Shown here: piece by piece, positions 1-5,089 of the stretch | Numbering within the stretch: position 1 is the stretch's first letter | How the letters are laid out: each line of letters starts with the position of its first letter | Assembly: GCA_030038035.1 (NCBI GenBank) | Contig: JASHPP010000234.1 | Coordinates: forward strand, 1-5,216 | Direction of reading: 5' to 3' | DNA length: 5,216 bases | DNA from: Trebonia sp. | GTDB lineage: Bacteria; Actinomycetota; Actinomycetes; Streptosporangiales; Streptosporangiaceae | Notes under the pieces: generated by a model | What the model was told of the DNA's origin: nothing | The model's database searches: none | What the model saw: the letters and a program-made list of their open reading frames with translations, nothing else | Translations under genes and position numbers: made by a program

Positions 1-70
1 CGGGACCCGCCTGGTAATACCGAGTCGATCAGGGTAAACGGTTGGAAATAAGTGCAGGTGGGGGAACACT
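1..70 (+). promoter_or_regulatory. Upstream region and ribosome-binding site of the LuxR gene
   Basis: In the regulator's reading frame a TAA stop at 35-37 closes the upstream sequence, so translation must start after it. A purine-rich run, AGGTGGGGGA at 56-65, lies 5 bases before the GTG at 71 and fits a Shine-Dalgarno site. CCCGCCTG at 6-13 can pair with CAGGTGGG at 55-62 (8 pairs, one G-U wobble) and so could mask that site. A small dyad, GGTA-A-TACC, lies at 13-21. Bases 31-50 are locally AT-richer than their surroundings. I found no convincing -35/-10 pair. TAATAC at 15-20 is the only weak -10-like word, with no good -35 partner. Confidence 0.6.
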
Positions 71-197
71 GTGATCGTGCAGATGCTGGAGCGGGGAGCG
101 TCTTTGGCGGCGCTGGCCGGGTATGCGCGCGAGGCGCGGGAGGGCGATGGGCGGCTGGTCCTGGTGGCCGGGGAGGCGGGCATCGGCAAGTCGGCCC
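1..197. repeat. 197-bp direct terminal repeat, left copy
   Basis: These bases are identical to 5020-5216 (offset 5019). The repeat starts at the first base of the window and its partner ends at the last base, so neither copy has a visible outer boundary. It holds the right half of the HAD/LuxR intergenic region, the regulator's ribosome-binding site and its first 42 codons. The simplest reading is a 5019-bp circular or tandemly repeated unit opened at an arbitrary point. There are no terminal inverted repeats or target-site duplications that would suggest an insertion sequence. Confidence 0.97.
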
Positions 198-2674
198 TGG
201 TAGAGCAGCTGCGAAACGATCTGCCTGATGCCCGCTGGTCGTGGGGGGCCTGCGACGGCCTGTTTACCCCGCGCCCCCTGGGGCCGCTGTTTGACCTGGC
301 CGGCCAGCTCGGCGGGGAGCTGGATGATCTGTGCCGGGGCGGTGCGGCCCGCGAGGACCTGTTCCGCGCCTTGCTGCGCCAGGTCAGCGAGCCGGGCGCG
401 CTGAGTGTGCTGGTCGTGGAGGACATCCACTGGGCCGACGAGGCGACCTTGGACCTGCTGCGGTTCCTTGGCCGGCGGCTGCGGGATGTGCCGGTGCTGC
501 TGATCGCCACCTACCGGGGCGAGGACCTGGCGGCCGATGATCCGCTGCGGGCTGCGCTGGGGGAGATCGCCCGGCAGCGGTCGACCCGGCGCGTGGACCT
601 GGCGCCGCTGTCGGCGGAGGCGGTGCGGATCCTGGCCGACGGGACCGGCCTTGACGCAGCCGAGCTGTACCGGCTGACGAGCGGGAACCCGTTCTATGTC
701 ACCGAGGTCGTGCGGGCGGGATTCGGTGCGGTCCCGCCGTCGGCCCGTGATGCGGTGCTGGCGCGCGCCGCGCGGCTGGGCGGCGGGTCTCGTGAGGTGC
801 TGGATGTCGCGGCGCTGACCGGTGCCCGCGTGGAGCTGGGTCTGCTGGAGTCCGTCACCGCGTGCCCGCCGGCCGCCGTGGATGAGGTGCTGGCGTCTGG
901 GCTGCTCGCCGAGGATGGTGGGTGGCTGAGGTTCCGGCATGAGATCGCGCGGCTGGCGGTGGAGCAGGCGATGCCGCCGCGCCGCCGCGTCGTCGTCCAC
1001 GCCCGGATCCTGGCTGCTCTTGGTGTGCTGGGGTGCGAGGATGATGCGCGGATGGCGTTTCACGCGGAGGCGGCCGGCGACACGGCGGGCGTGTTGCACC
1101 ATGCGCCGCGCGCCGCGCGCCAGGCAGCCGGGCTGGGTTCACACCGGGAGGCGGCCGCGCAGTTCGAGCGCGCCCTGCGCTGCGCCCCAGCCGCTGACCC
1201 GGCGGTGGCCGCCGGGCTTTACGGCGGACTTGCCATCGAGCTGCTGTTGGTCGGCCGGTTCCAGGGCGCCGTCGAGGCCGGCGAGCAGGCGGTGAGGTTG
1301 TGGCGTCAGGCCGGTGACCGTCTGCGCGAGGGCGACACGTTGCGGCATCTGTCCTGGGCTCTGCAGCAGCTGGGCCGGGGCCCCGATTCGGTCGCTGCGG
1401 GCGAGGCCGCGGTGGCGGTCTTGGAACCGCTGGGACCCGGTACCGAGCTGGCGTGGGCATATGCCAGCCTTGCCAGCGCGCGGATGGTGAATTCGGAGCA
1501 TCAGGCGGCGGTCGACCTGGCGGTGCGGGCGCAGGTGATCGCCGAGCCGCTGGGTGCGGTAAATGCGCTCAGCGACGCGCTGAACACCCAAGGCTGCTCG
1601 GTTGCTCACATGGGCGGCGGGGAGTGGACCGGGTACCTGCTCCGGGCACTGGATGTCGCGCTCTCGGCCGGTCTTCACGGCCAGGCGGGCCGGGCCTTCG
1701 CGAACCTTTACAGCTGCCACGCCGATCAGCGGCGATTCGCCGAGGCGGAACGGTATTTCACCGATGGCGTCGCGTACTGCGAGGAGCACGATGCCGGTTC
1801 GCACGCGGCCTTCCTGTGGGGGGAGCGGACGGTAGCCCTGGAGCGGACCGGGCGCTGGGATGAGGCCGTGGCGCTCAGCACCGAACTGCTGGCCGACCTG
1901 TCTTCGCTGTACCGGCTTCACCCGCTGCACGTGCTCGGGGTCATCCGGGCCAGGCGCGGCGAGCCGGGTGCCTGGGAGTATCTCGACGAAGCGGCGGAGC
2001 GCGCGGACGCTTGCGCTGAGCCACAGTGGATCATCCCGGTGCGGCTGGCCCGCGCCGAGGTGTGCTGGCTGCAAGGCGACCCGCACCGGGCCGCCCATGA
2101 GGCCGAACTGGCCGATGACGCACAGGTCGGCTCGGACGGATGGGAGCGCGGCGCGATCGCCGTCTGGCTGCGCCGTACCGGTTCGCCCCGGCCGCCGCGC
2201 GGTGAGCTGCCCGGGCCCTGCCGGCGGCAGCTGGCCGGCGAATGGGCGCAAGCCTCCCGGGACTGGGCCAGCCTGGGCTGTCCGTATGAGGCGGCGCTCG
2301 CCCTGCACGACGCCGGTGATGAAGCCGCCCAGCGCCAGGCGCTGGAACTTTTCGCCGGCCTCGGCGCCACGGCGGCCGCCCAGCTCACCCGGCACAAGAT
2401 GCGCACGCTCGGCATCCGCTCGATCCCAGCCGGGCCGCGGACGCAGACCCAGGCTGATCCGCTCGGGCTGACCCGCCGCGAGCGCGAGGTACTCAAGCTG
2501 ATCTGCGCCGGGCACACCAACGCGGAGATCGCCGCCAAGCTGGTCATCTCGGCCAAGACCGTCGACCATCACGTTTCGGCCGTCCTGGCGAAACTGGGCG
2601 CTCCGACACGCCGCGCCGCCGCCGCCCACGCCGCCCGGCTCGGGCTAGCCGGCACGCCGACCGCCCCGCGCTGA
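71..2674 (+). CDS. LAL-type LuxR-family transcriptional regulator (STAND ATPase)
   Basis: This is a large cytoplasmic ATP-dependent transcription activator of the MalT/LAL type. Residues 7-25 match the usual family entry (LER..SLAAL). Walker A is GEAGIGKS at 34-41, Walker B is VLVVED at 113-118 followed by IHWAD, a sensor-like ATYRGED lies at 146-152, and the family hallmark SGNPFYVTE is at 204-212. Residues of about 357-620 form helical TPR-like repeats, probably for ligand or partner binding. The C-terminal LuxR/GerE DNA-binding domain runs from about 798 to 860, with LTRRERE at 800-806 and the helix-turn-helix at 817-843 (NAEIA...SAKTVDHHV). The length, 867 residues, is normal to slightly short for the family (about 900-1000). 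The GTG at 71 is chosen for its Shine-Dalgarno site. An ATG at 83 would also keep all domains but has no site. The gene diverges from the HAD gene, so autoregulation and control of that neighbour are plausible inferences. The inducer cannot be read from sequence. All motifs needed for function are intact. Confidence 0.95.
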   Translation: MIVQMLERGASLAALAGYAREAREGDGRLVLVAGEAGIGKSALVEQLRNDLPDARWSWGACDGLFTPRPLGPLFDLAGQLGGELDDLCRGGAAREDLFRALLRQVSEPGALSVLVVEDIHWADEATLDLLRFLGRRLRDVPVLLIATYRGEDLAADDPLRAALGEIARQRSTRRVDLAPLSAEAVRILADGTGLDAAELYRLTSGNPFYVTEVVRAGFGAVPPSARDAVLARAARLGGGSREVLDVAALTGARVELGLLESVTACPPAAVDEVLASGLLAEDGGWLRFRHEIARLAVEQAMPPRRRVVVHARILAALGVLGCEDDARMAFHAEAAGDTAGVLHHAPRAARQAAGLGSHREAAAQFERALRCAPAADPAVAAGLYGGLAIELLLVGRFQGAVEAGEQAVRLWRQAGDRLREGDTLRHLSWALQQLGRGPDSVAAGEAAVAVLEPLGPGTELAWAYASLASARMVNSEHQAAVDLAVRAQVIAEPLGAVNALSDALNTQGCSVAHMGGGEWTGYLLRALDVALSAGLHGQAGRAFANLYSCHADQRRFAEAERYFTDGVAYCEEHDAGSHAAFLWGERTVALERTGRWDEAVALSTELLADLSSLYRLHPLHVLGVIRARRGEPGAWEYLDEAAERADACAEPQWIIPVRLARAEVCWLQGDPHRAAHEAELADDAQVGSDGWERGAIAVWLRRTGSPRPPRGELPGPCRRQLAGEWAQASRDWASLGCPYEAALALHDAGDEAAQRQALELFAGLGATAAAQLTRHKMRTLGIRSIPAGPRTQTQADPLGLTRREREVLKLICAGHTNAEIAAKLVISAKTVDHHVSAVLAKLGAPTRRAAAAHAARLGLAGTPTAPR

Positions 2675-2691
2675 CCGGGACGGCGGCCCGG
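2675..2691 (+). terminator. Small hairpin directly after the LuxR stop codon
   Basis: CCGGG at 2675-2679 and CCCGG at 2687-2691 form a perfect 5-bp stem around a 7-base loop, starting on the base after the stop codon. No T-run follows (the next bases are GGGGCATAG). If it terminates, it would be of the U-less kind sometimes proposed for actinobacteria. It is short enough to be chance in DNA this GC-rich. Confidence 0.25.
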
Positions 2692-2828
2692 GGGGCATAG
2701 TGACGGCCGCGAGGCGGAAGCGCTCGTCGACGCCCGACGGCGCGCGGCCGGCGACCGGCTCGAGCAGCGTGAGCTCTACCCGGGTGTCCCTCCCGCAAGA
2801 TGGGTAAGCGCGCGGGAAAGCTAGGCAG

Positions 2829-2923
2829 CCCCAGGGTGAAACTGGGGAACCGCTCCCGATGCGGGGCGCCGGCGTGCCGCCATAGGTTCGGGCTGGCTGC
2901 GATGACCAACCGGAAAGGGAGCG
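2829..2923 (+). promoter_or_regulatory. Structured 5' leader of the small basic gene, with RBS-masking arm
   Basis: Several stems can be drawn. CCCCAG 2829-2834 pairs with CTGGGG 2842-2847 (7-base loop). CCCG 2855-2858 pairs with CGGG 2862-2865. GGCGC 2865-2869 pairs with GTGCC 2874-2878, with one G-U wobble and a 4-base loop. Most notably, CGCTCCC 2851-2857 is the exact complement of GGGAGCG 2917-2923, which contains most of the Shine-Dalgarno site AAAGGGAG (2914-2921) of the next gene. The CCCG/CGGG hairpin uses part of the same masking arm, so the two pairings are mutually exclusive, as in a two-state switch. I compared it from memory with cobalamin, c-di-AMP, TPP, SAM-IV and M-box riboswitches and found no match. 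Structures are inferred by eye only. Confidence 0.4.
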
Positions 2924-2929
2924 ATCCGC

Positions 2930-3331
2930 ATGAGCAACCACCCCGACATCCTGGCGGCGCTGGCGCGGGAGCGGCAGCAGGCGATGCTGGCCCGGGCCGA
3001 CGGCGCCCGGCTGGCCAGCCAAGCGCGATCGGCGCGGCGCGGGCACGCCGCGCCCGCCATCCCCAGGTCACCGCTGCGCAGGTCCCTGGACTGGCTGCCG
3101 CCAGCGTGGGGCCGCCTGCTGTCCTGGCGGGCCGGCACAGGCGTGCCCGGGGACGAGCAGCGGGTCGTCCGGCGCCACGCCGCCCGCCGCGGTCTCATGG
3201 CCGGGACTAGGAAGTCTCAAGGGCAGGTTGCGGCAAAACACGCAAACCGTCCCAGCGGCGCGGCCGCGCCCCAGGGTCCATTGCCTGGAATAGGACGGAT
3301 GCACGAGCGCGTGTATCCAGGCGGGCGGTGA
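2930..3331 (+). CDS. Small, very basic hypothetical protein (133 residues)
   Basis: I do not recognise a named family. The ATG at 2930 is preceded by AAAGGGAG (2914-2921) at 8-base spacing, a strong start signal. Residues 4-37 look like one amphipathic helix with regularly spaced arginines (ILAALARERQQAML...). They resemble, in general character, the short Arg/Ala-rich proteins common in actinobacteria; this is an impression, not a match. Residues 49-67 carry three tryptophans and several prolines (LDWLPPAWGRLLSW). Arginines are abundant throughout and acidic residues are few, so nucleic-acid or membrane-surface contact is possible. From about residue 93 (base 3206) third codon positions become much less GC-biased, and a 14-bp perfect palindrome lies at 3257-3270. 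The last 40 residues may therefore be unselected read-on. There is no signal peptide or transmembrane helix. It lies in the same direction as its neighbours, 72 bases before the next start. Confidence 0.6.
   Translation: MSNHPDILAALARERQQAMLARADGARLASQARSARRGHAAPAIPRSPLRRSLDWLPPAWGRLLSWRAGTGVPGDEQRVVRRHAARRGLMAGTRKSQGQVAAKHANRPSGAAAPQGPLPGIGRMHERVYPGGR
3257..3270. repeat. 14-bp perfect palindrome
   Basis: GGCGCGGCCGCGCC equals its own reverse complement. It lies within the compositionally odd tail of the small basic ORF. As RNA it could fold into a tight GC stem. It could be a terminator-like element, a protein site or chance. Confidence 0.3.
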
Positions 3332-3403
3332 ACCCTCCTACCTGGCAGGACGCCTCGGCGTTCCGGCGCCGACGCTGCTCGGCCGAGAAGGAGGCCGCCT
3401 GTC
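3332..3403 (+). promoter_or_regulatory. Leader of the 213-residue gene with strong RBS and anti-RBS
   Basis: AAGGAGG at 3388-3394 is a near-ideal Shine-Dalgarno site, 9 bases before the ATG at 3404. Its core AGGAGG (3389-3394) is exactly complementary to CCTCCT at 3334-3339, which begins 3 bases after the preceding stop codon. Between them lie a perfect 6-bp hairpin, TCGGCG 3355-3360 with CGCCGA 3367-3372 (6-base loop), and a palindrome CTCGGCCGAG at 3378-3387. A ribosome finishing the upstream gene would cover the CCTCCT arm, so the layout would suit translational coupling. The pairing is seen in the sequence; the mechanism is inference. Confidence 0.4.
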
Positions 3404-4045
3404 ATGCCCGCCGATACCGACCAGCTGCCCGGCGCGCCAGGCGATGACTGCCTGCCACAGGCTCGGGCCGCCAGCTTGCCCGCGACCGGAGTGCTCCGCG
3501 CGGATCATGTTCTGCTCTACGGCACGGTTCCCGGTGTGCCTTTCCTTGCCAACGGGGTCAGGCTTTCCGGCTGGATCGTGCTGACCGACCGGGGCGAGTT
3601 CCGCTTCTACGACAAGAAACTCCCCGCGATGACCAAGGCGCCGGCGCTGAGCGCGGCGTCGGTAGACCAATTCGTGCGGAAAGTCAGCGCGCTCGGCGTC
3701 TGGGTTCGCTTCGGGAAAAAGCGCTACACCATGTGGTTCACCGGTGAGCCGTCTCCTGAGCGCCGTTCGGCTGGCATCGAGGAAAAGACCGGCCAGGGCG
3801 CAGATATGGTCAGCAGTGCCGGGTCCGTCATCACGGCTGCCGGAGTCGGCCTAGGGCAAGGGGTCGCCTCGGCCGGCAACGTGGTCAGTGTGGGGGTGGG
3901 CATTATCCAGCTGTACCGGATGGTCCGTAACCGGAAGCGGCGGGCCGCCGTCAAGGCCGCCTGGTATCCCGTGCTCAGGGGCGTACGGCCCTGGCACCTG
4001 ATCAACGCGGCAGGTGAAGCCCCGGCGCAGGAGCCGCGAACGTGA
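3404..4045 (+). CDS. Hypothetical protein: possible PH/GRAM-like domain plus glycine-rich hydrophobic segment
   Basis: No named family is recognised. Residues 1-28 look disordered. Residues 29-113 have alternating hydrophobic strands and aromatic residues: VLRADHVLLYG at 30-40, LSGWIVLTDRGEFRFYDKK at 54-72 and WVRFGKKRYTMWF at 100-112. The pattern 'high-affinity start, then LxGxIxLTDxGxFRFYD' recalls bacterial PH or GRAM-like beta domains, which bind membranes or partners; this is a resemblance only. A charged linker (115-128) leads to a glycine- and valine-rich stretch at about 132-170, with Gly at 140, 147, 149, 151, 153, 158, 164 and 166. It could form one or two membrane helices with glycine-zipper packing. 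It is followed by the basic patch RNRKRR at 175-180, the positive-inside signature of a membrane-anchored protein. There is no N-terminal signal peptide. The start is secured by AAGGAGG at 9-base spacing. The stop overlaps the start of the next ORF. Third-position GC bias supports real coding. Confidence 0.75.
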   Translation: MPADTDQLPGAPGDDCLPQARAASLPATGVLRADHVLLYGTVPGVPFLANGVRLSGWIVLTDRGEFRFYDKKLPAMTKAPALSAASVDQFVRKVSALGVWVRFGKKRYTMWFTGEPSPERRSAGIEEKTGQGADMVSSAGSVITAAGVGLGQGVASAGNVVSVGVGIIQLYRMVRNRKRRAAVKAAWYPVLRGVRPWHLINAAGEAPAQEPRT

Positions 4046-4449
4046 GGGGAACCCGGCGGGGTCCACCGGGGACCGGTGCGGCTCGTCGCCGGTGTTCAGC
4101 AGCAAGAGCTCCCGAATCGTTGAGCGAGGACCAGACCGCCTTCCACTTCGAGCCAGGGGACCCCACGGTCGAGATCCGCAACATGTCGCGCCTACGGCGC
4201 GGCCTGGATTACATCAGGCCGGCGAGTTCGGTAATGGACGATACGGACAGGTCCCACGACTGGGTGGCAATGCCGGCCCCGGGAATCCCCGGCCCTTGCT
4301 CCAGGGGCCTGGAGATGAACGCCGCCGCCAGGCCCGCCTGGCGGGCGGCTGCGAGGTCGGCCTCGTGCGCTGCGGCCAGCATGATTTCCCCCGGCTCAAG
4401 CCCGAGCGCATTGGCCGGCCGCAGGTACGCCTCCATGGCCGGCTTGTAG
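4042..4449 (+). CDS. Possible small ORF translationally coupled to the upstream gene; 3' part antisense to HAD gene
   Basis: The GTG at 4042 overlaps the previous gene's TGA (4043-4045) as GTGA, a classic coupling arrangement. AGGAG at 4029-4033 sits 8 bases ahead of it. The frame stays open for 135 residues. Residues 1-25 are low-complexity Arg/Ala. Residues 27-58 (LSEDQTAFHFEPGDPTVEIR and the residues after it) have a natural mix of acidic, aromatic and aliphatic residues with high third-position GC, and they lie before the HAD gene's end. From residue 57 (base 4210) the frame is antisense to the HAD coding sequence with the same third-position phase, so its openness there proves nothing. 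It may be a short gene overlapping its convergent neighbour, a gene truncated by a past rearrangement near 4210, or chance. No family is recognised. Confidence 0.35.
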   Translation: MRGTRRGPPGTGAARRRCSAARAPESLSEDQTAFHFEPGDPTVEIRNMSRLRRGLDYIRPASSVMDDTDRSHDWVAMPAPGIPGPCSRGLEMNAAARPAWRAAARSASCAAASMISPGSSPSALAGRRYASMAGL

Positions 4450-4940
4450 GCCTTTGTCACGTCCGAGCCGAGGATCAGGTCCCACGGCAGCCCGCCCGCC
4501 TTCGCCATCTCGAGGAGCAGGGAAGTATTCCCGTTCGACAGCGGTCCGACGATGTAATCCCGCTTCAGCGCAGTGATGCCGGGAACGCTGTCGGGCCACG
4601 GCGGCAGGAAGTGCCAGGCGCGGTTGAGTTCGTCAAGCGCCGCCGCATCAAAACGCCCCGGATCGAGCCCCAGGTCGGCAAGCACGCCGTCGAGGTTCTC
4701 GCGATGCAGCACGTCCAGCGGGACAAAGGGCCGCTGTCCGGTACTGACCCGTCGCATCGCCGGCACGTACCGGGACCGCCAGGCATCGGCGAACGCACAG
4801 GCGTCGAGTTCGAGGCCGTGCTCGCCGGCGAACCGGCGGACGGCCGCGGCGACCCCGGTCCGCCAGTCGACCACAGTGCCGAACACGTCGAACAGCACGG
4901 CCCTGACGGCCTGAGCGGTGGACACGGGGCGGAATGGCAC
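4209..4940 (-). CDS. HAD-superfamily hydrolase, haloacid dehalogenase type II-like
   Basis: This is a soluble HAD subclass IA enzyme resembling L-2-haloacid dehalogenases, which hydrolyse the carbon-halogen bond of short 2-haloacids through an aspartyl ester. All 243 residues fit the family's length. FDVFGTVVDW (17-26) gives the nucleophile Asp18 and Thr22. Arg55 (AWR) matches Arg41 of the Pseudomonas YL enzyme. LSNGN (134-138) supplies Ser135 and Asn136. YKP at 165-167 gives Lys166, and Tyr172 and Asp195 match its Lys151, Tyr157 and Asp180. The Ser175/Ser176/Asn177 positions are replaced by Ala190/Ala191/His192 in AAAHEAD (189-195), so dehalogenation is not assured. A phosphatase or another HAD activity is possible. 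The GTG at 4940 is the only upstream start, since an in-frame TGA lies 15 bases before it. Its Shine-Dalgarno site is weak. It diverges from the LuxR gene and may be its target. Confidence 0.9.
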   Translation of the reverse strand: MPFRPVSTAQAVRAVLFDVFGTVVDWRTGVAAAVRRFAGEHGLELDACAFADAWRSRYVPAMRRVSTGQRPFVPLDVLHRENLDGVLADLGLDPGRFDAAALDELNRAWHFLPPWPDSVPGITALKRDYIVGPLSNGNTSLLLEMAKAGGLPWDLILGSDVTKAYKPAMEAYLRPANALGLEPGEIMLAAAHEADLAAARQAGLAAAFISRPLEQGPGIPGAGIATQSWDLSVSSITELAGLM

Positions 4941-5089
4941 CGTGCCAGCATCTCATTCCGGCCGCGGTACCGGACACACTCCGGCCGGCACGATGACACG
5001 AGAGCAGGATCCAAGGGGCCGGGACCCGCCTGGTAATACCGAGTCGATCAGGGTAAACGGTTGGAAATAAGTGCAGGTGGGGGAACACT
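4941..5089. promoter_or_regulatory. Divergent HAD/LuxR intergenic region with dyads
   Basis: These 149 bases must hold the promoters of both genes. Three dyads are visible: CGGTACCG at 4965-4972; CCGGA-CACAC-TCCGG at 4970-4984, a perfect 5-5-5 inverted repeat; and GGTA-A-TACC at 5032-5040 (also at 13-21). The first and last share GGTA/TACC half-sites, so they could be paired operator sites, possibly for the LuxR protein. CCGGCCG occurs directly repeated at 4958-4964 and 4981-4987. No consensus -35/-10 pair was found on either strand; the weak minus-strand word TATTAC (within 5032-5040) is the mirror of the plus-strand TAATAC. Confidence 0.5.

Larger units (their letters stand above)
2675..2929. 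other. 255-base gap between the LuxR gene and the small basic gene
   Basis: I recognise no complete gene here. Bases 2696-2797 have codon-like composition on both strands: the minus frame reads about 31 residues (2788 down to 2696), and the plus frame reads about 33 residues in phase with the regulator but has no start codon. It may be an eroded gene remnant. The right part, 2825-2923, is rich in potential RNA stems and is described separately as a leader. No promoter could be defined. TAGGTT at 2883-2888 fits a loose TANNNT -10 word but has no -35 partner. Confidence 0.5.

Noticed and set aside
1..197. Phage-type direct terminal repeat or insertion-sequence long repeat
   Set aside because: No phage structural, packaging or transposase gene is present. 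The repeat contains part of a host-type regulator gene, so an overlap from circularity or tandem repetition explains it better.
1139..2629. 496-residue open frame on the minus strand, and similar long frames at 29-1102 and 855-1460
   Set aside because: They lie antisense to the LuxR gene, which has all its family motifs. They are Arg/Pro/Gly-rich with no recognisable motif or ribosome-binding site, the usual shadow frames of GC-rich DNA.
2821..2930. Known riboswitch (cobalamin, c-di-AMP, SAM-IV, TPP, M-box)
   Set aside because: Phrases such as GGGTGAA and GGGGAACC look familiar, but their order and surroundings fit none of these consensus structures.
2800..3210. 136-residue plus-strand frame beginning ATGGGTAAGC
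   Set aside because: It overlaps the basic ORF in another frame, lacks a clear ribosome-binding site and has an implausible composition. The first part covers the structured leader.
4014..5036. 340-residue open frame on the plus strand across the HAD gene
   Set aside because: It is antisense to a well-supported HAD gene and its sequence is Arg/Gly/Pro-rich with no motif. It overlaps the end of the 213-residue gene without a coupling start.
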